DNA from: an uncultured Pseudomonadota bacterium
Lineage (GTDB): Bacteria > Pseudomonadota > Gammaproteobacteria > Burkholderiales > Eutrophovitaceae
Direction: 5' to 3'
DNA: 17,407 nt
Assembly (NCBI GenBank): GCA_913057845.1
Contig: CAJXPC010000008.1
Coordinates: 1-17,407 of the forward strand
Position 1 is the stretch's first letter. Every line of letters begins with the position of its first letter. A program made the translations under genes and the position numbers. The notes below the pieces were generated by a model, which saw only the letters and a program-made list of their open reading frames with translations, ran no database searches and was not told the DNA's origin. This document shows, piece by piece, positions 16,913 through 17,407 of the stretch.

Positions 16913-17089
16913 ATGAACATACTTAAAAAGTTATGGGCATACATTCGGCAAGCTTCTGGAGATGATGCGTACGAACGTTATTACGCTCATCATCAGCTCA
17001 ACCATAGCAAGTCCGAACCCATGAATCGTGCCGAGTATTTTAAATATTGGCAAAAAAATAAATGGACTGGCGTGACTCGATGTTGCTAA
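16913..17089 (+). CDS. ybdD: YbdD/YjiX-family small protein, CstA partner
   Basis: This short 58-residue protein starts MNILKKLWAYIRQASGDDAY and ends GVTRCC. It matches the YbdD/YjiX (DUF466) family in several ways: an N-terminal amphipathic stretch, the aromatic YERYYAHHQLNH motif, a conserved M-x-x-x-EYF/EFF segment (MNRAEYFKYW), and the terminal R-Cys-Cys. In E. coli these proteins are encoded right after the CstA and BtsT transporters and are needed for pyruvate uptake. Here the gene follows cstA by 17 bases on the same strand, which strongly supports the assignment. At 58 residues it is slightly shorter than the E. coli proteins (about 65-67), having fewer glycines before the Cys-Cys end. 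The Shine-Dalgarno is weak, so translation may depend on coupling to cstA. Confidence 0.88.
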   Translation: MNILKKLWAYIRQASGDDAYERYYAHHQLNHSKSEPMNRAEYFKYWQKNKWTGVTRCC

Positions 17090-17161
17090 ATGCGGGGAGA
17101 TCCGGGCGCTCAATACCTCGTTATGACGAGCACTCAGGTCTCTTTGGTTAGTAACAAACAG

Positions 17162-17366
17162 TTACCGATCAGGGCCCCAGACATAACGATACTTTAAATA
17201 TTTTCCGCCATCGGGAGAGTCCCACATCCGCGCCTCGTAGCGCTTCCCCCCAATACGTTCATAGAATGAAACAGCAGGCTGGTTATCCGCTAGCACCCAT
17301 AGATACACACGTGATTCATCAAATTGCGCCCGACTAAGATCGGCAATGCGCTTCACCATTCGAGCC
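17162..17366 (-). CDS. GNAT-family N-acetyltransferase, C-terminal fragment
   Basis: These are the final 67 residues of an acetyl-CoA-dependent GNAT acetyltransferase. The visible part has the end of the acetyl-CoA-binding helix (ARMVKRIADLSRAQ). Then come strand VYLWVLADNQPAVSFYERIGG with the commonly conserved Asn and the Tyr that often acts as general acid, and a C-terminal strand KYLKYRYVWG. The substrate cannot be guessed from this portion. The gene enters from the right and is cut by the adapter at 17367; residues that read MCIRDR further upstream are adapter translation and not protein. It converges on the ybdD-like gene with a 72-base spacer that shows no convincing terminator. Confidence 0.85.
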
Positions 17367-17407
17367 CTGTCTCTTATACACATCTGACGCTGCCGACGAA
17401 TAGAGAG
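17367..17407. other. Nextera read-1 adapter plus i5 index remnant, not genomic
   Basis: Bases 17367-17399 are the reverse complement of the Nextera read-1 transposase adapter: the mosaic end CTGTCTCTTATACACATCT followed by GACGCTGCCGACGA. The last eight bases (ATAGAGAG, 17400-17407) are the reverse complement of i5 index N502/S502 (CTCTCTAT) as I remember it. Genomic sequence ends at about 17366. Confidence 0.97.

Noticed and set aside
17097..17142. Possible bidirectional terminator between ybdD and the GNAT fragment (CTCGT-TATG-ACGAG hairpin, 17117-17130)
   Set aside because: The stem is only five base pairs, competing pairings exist, and no T-tract follows on either strand.
17151..17165. 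GTAAC-AAACA-GTTAC inverted repeat near the GNAT stop
   Set aside because: A five-base AT-rich stem overlapping a stop codon is expected by chance and has no terminator features.

Overview
The window is a 17.3-kb bacterial chromosomal segment (about 39..17366) with Illumina Nextera adapter sequence left on both ends. It looks proteobacterial, most likely betaproteobacterial. RecA and RibH read like members of that class: RibH has the variant active-site string GETYHF and a C-terminal part resembling Neisseria and Burkholderia RibH. RibBA has the degenerate GTP-cyclohydrolase-II-like tail common there. This placement comes from remembered family sequences, and a gammaproteobacterium is not excluded. 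There is no rRNA, tRNA, CRISPR array, prophage or insertion sequence. Coding density is very high and base composition is even by eye.

Left block, + strand, 39..2788: the 3' end of a heptosyltransferase gene (waaF-like, cut by the contig end), a YheT-family alpha/beta hydrolase and a phosphomannomutase/phosphoglucomutase. Each pair is joined by a 4-base ATGA stop/start overlap. Two of the three genes make surface-sugar precursors or LPS core.

Central block, - strand, 14648 down to 2801: thirteen collinear genes in transcription order glyA, nrdR, ribD, ribE, ribBA-like, ribH, nusB, thiL, pgpA, pncC (cinA-like), recA, recX, alaS. They cover one-carbon metabolism, control of ribonucleotide reductase, the riboflavin pathway, rRNA antitermination, thiamine diphosphate synthesis, phosphatidylglycerol synthesis, NAD(P) salvage, recombination and alanyl-tRNA charging. 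Most junctions overlap or are under 60 bases. The only larger breaks are nusB-thiL (92 bases) and pncC-recA (122 bases), the latter a natural place for a separate recA promoter. Several of these genes start with TTG or GTG.

Right block, 14811..17366: cstA (+), divergent from glyA across a 162-base spacer, followed by a 58-codon ybdD/yjiX-like gene (+), which is the usual small partner of CstA transporters. A C-terminal fragment of a GNAT acetyltransferase (-) is cut by the second adapter.

I found no convincing new multi-gene system. The observations most worth checking are the adapter contamination (which creates false N-termini on the two terminal genes), a 9-base tandem repeat giving a Thr-Pro-Lys repeat in the RecA tail, the absence of a recognisable SOS box before recA, the metal-site-less cyclohydrolase domain on RibBA, and the small ybdD gene.
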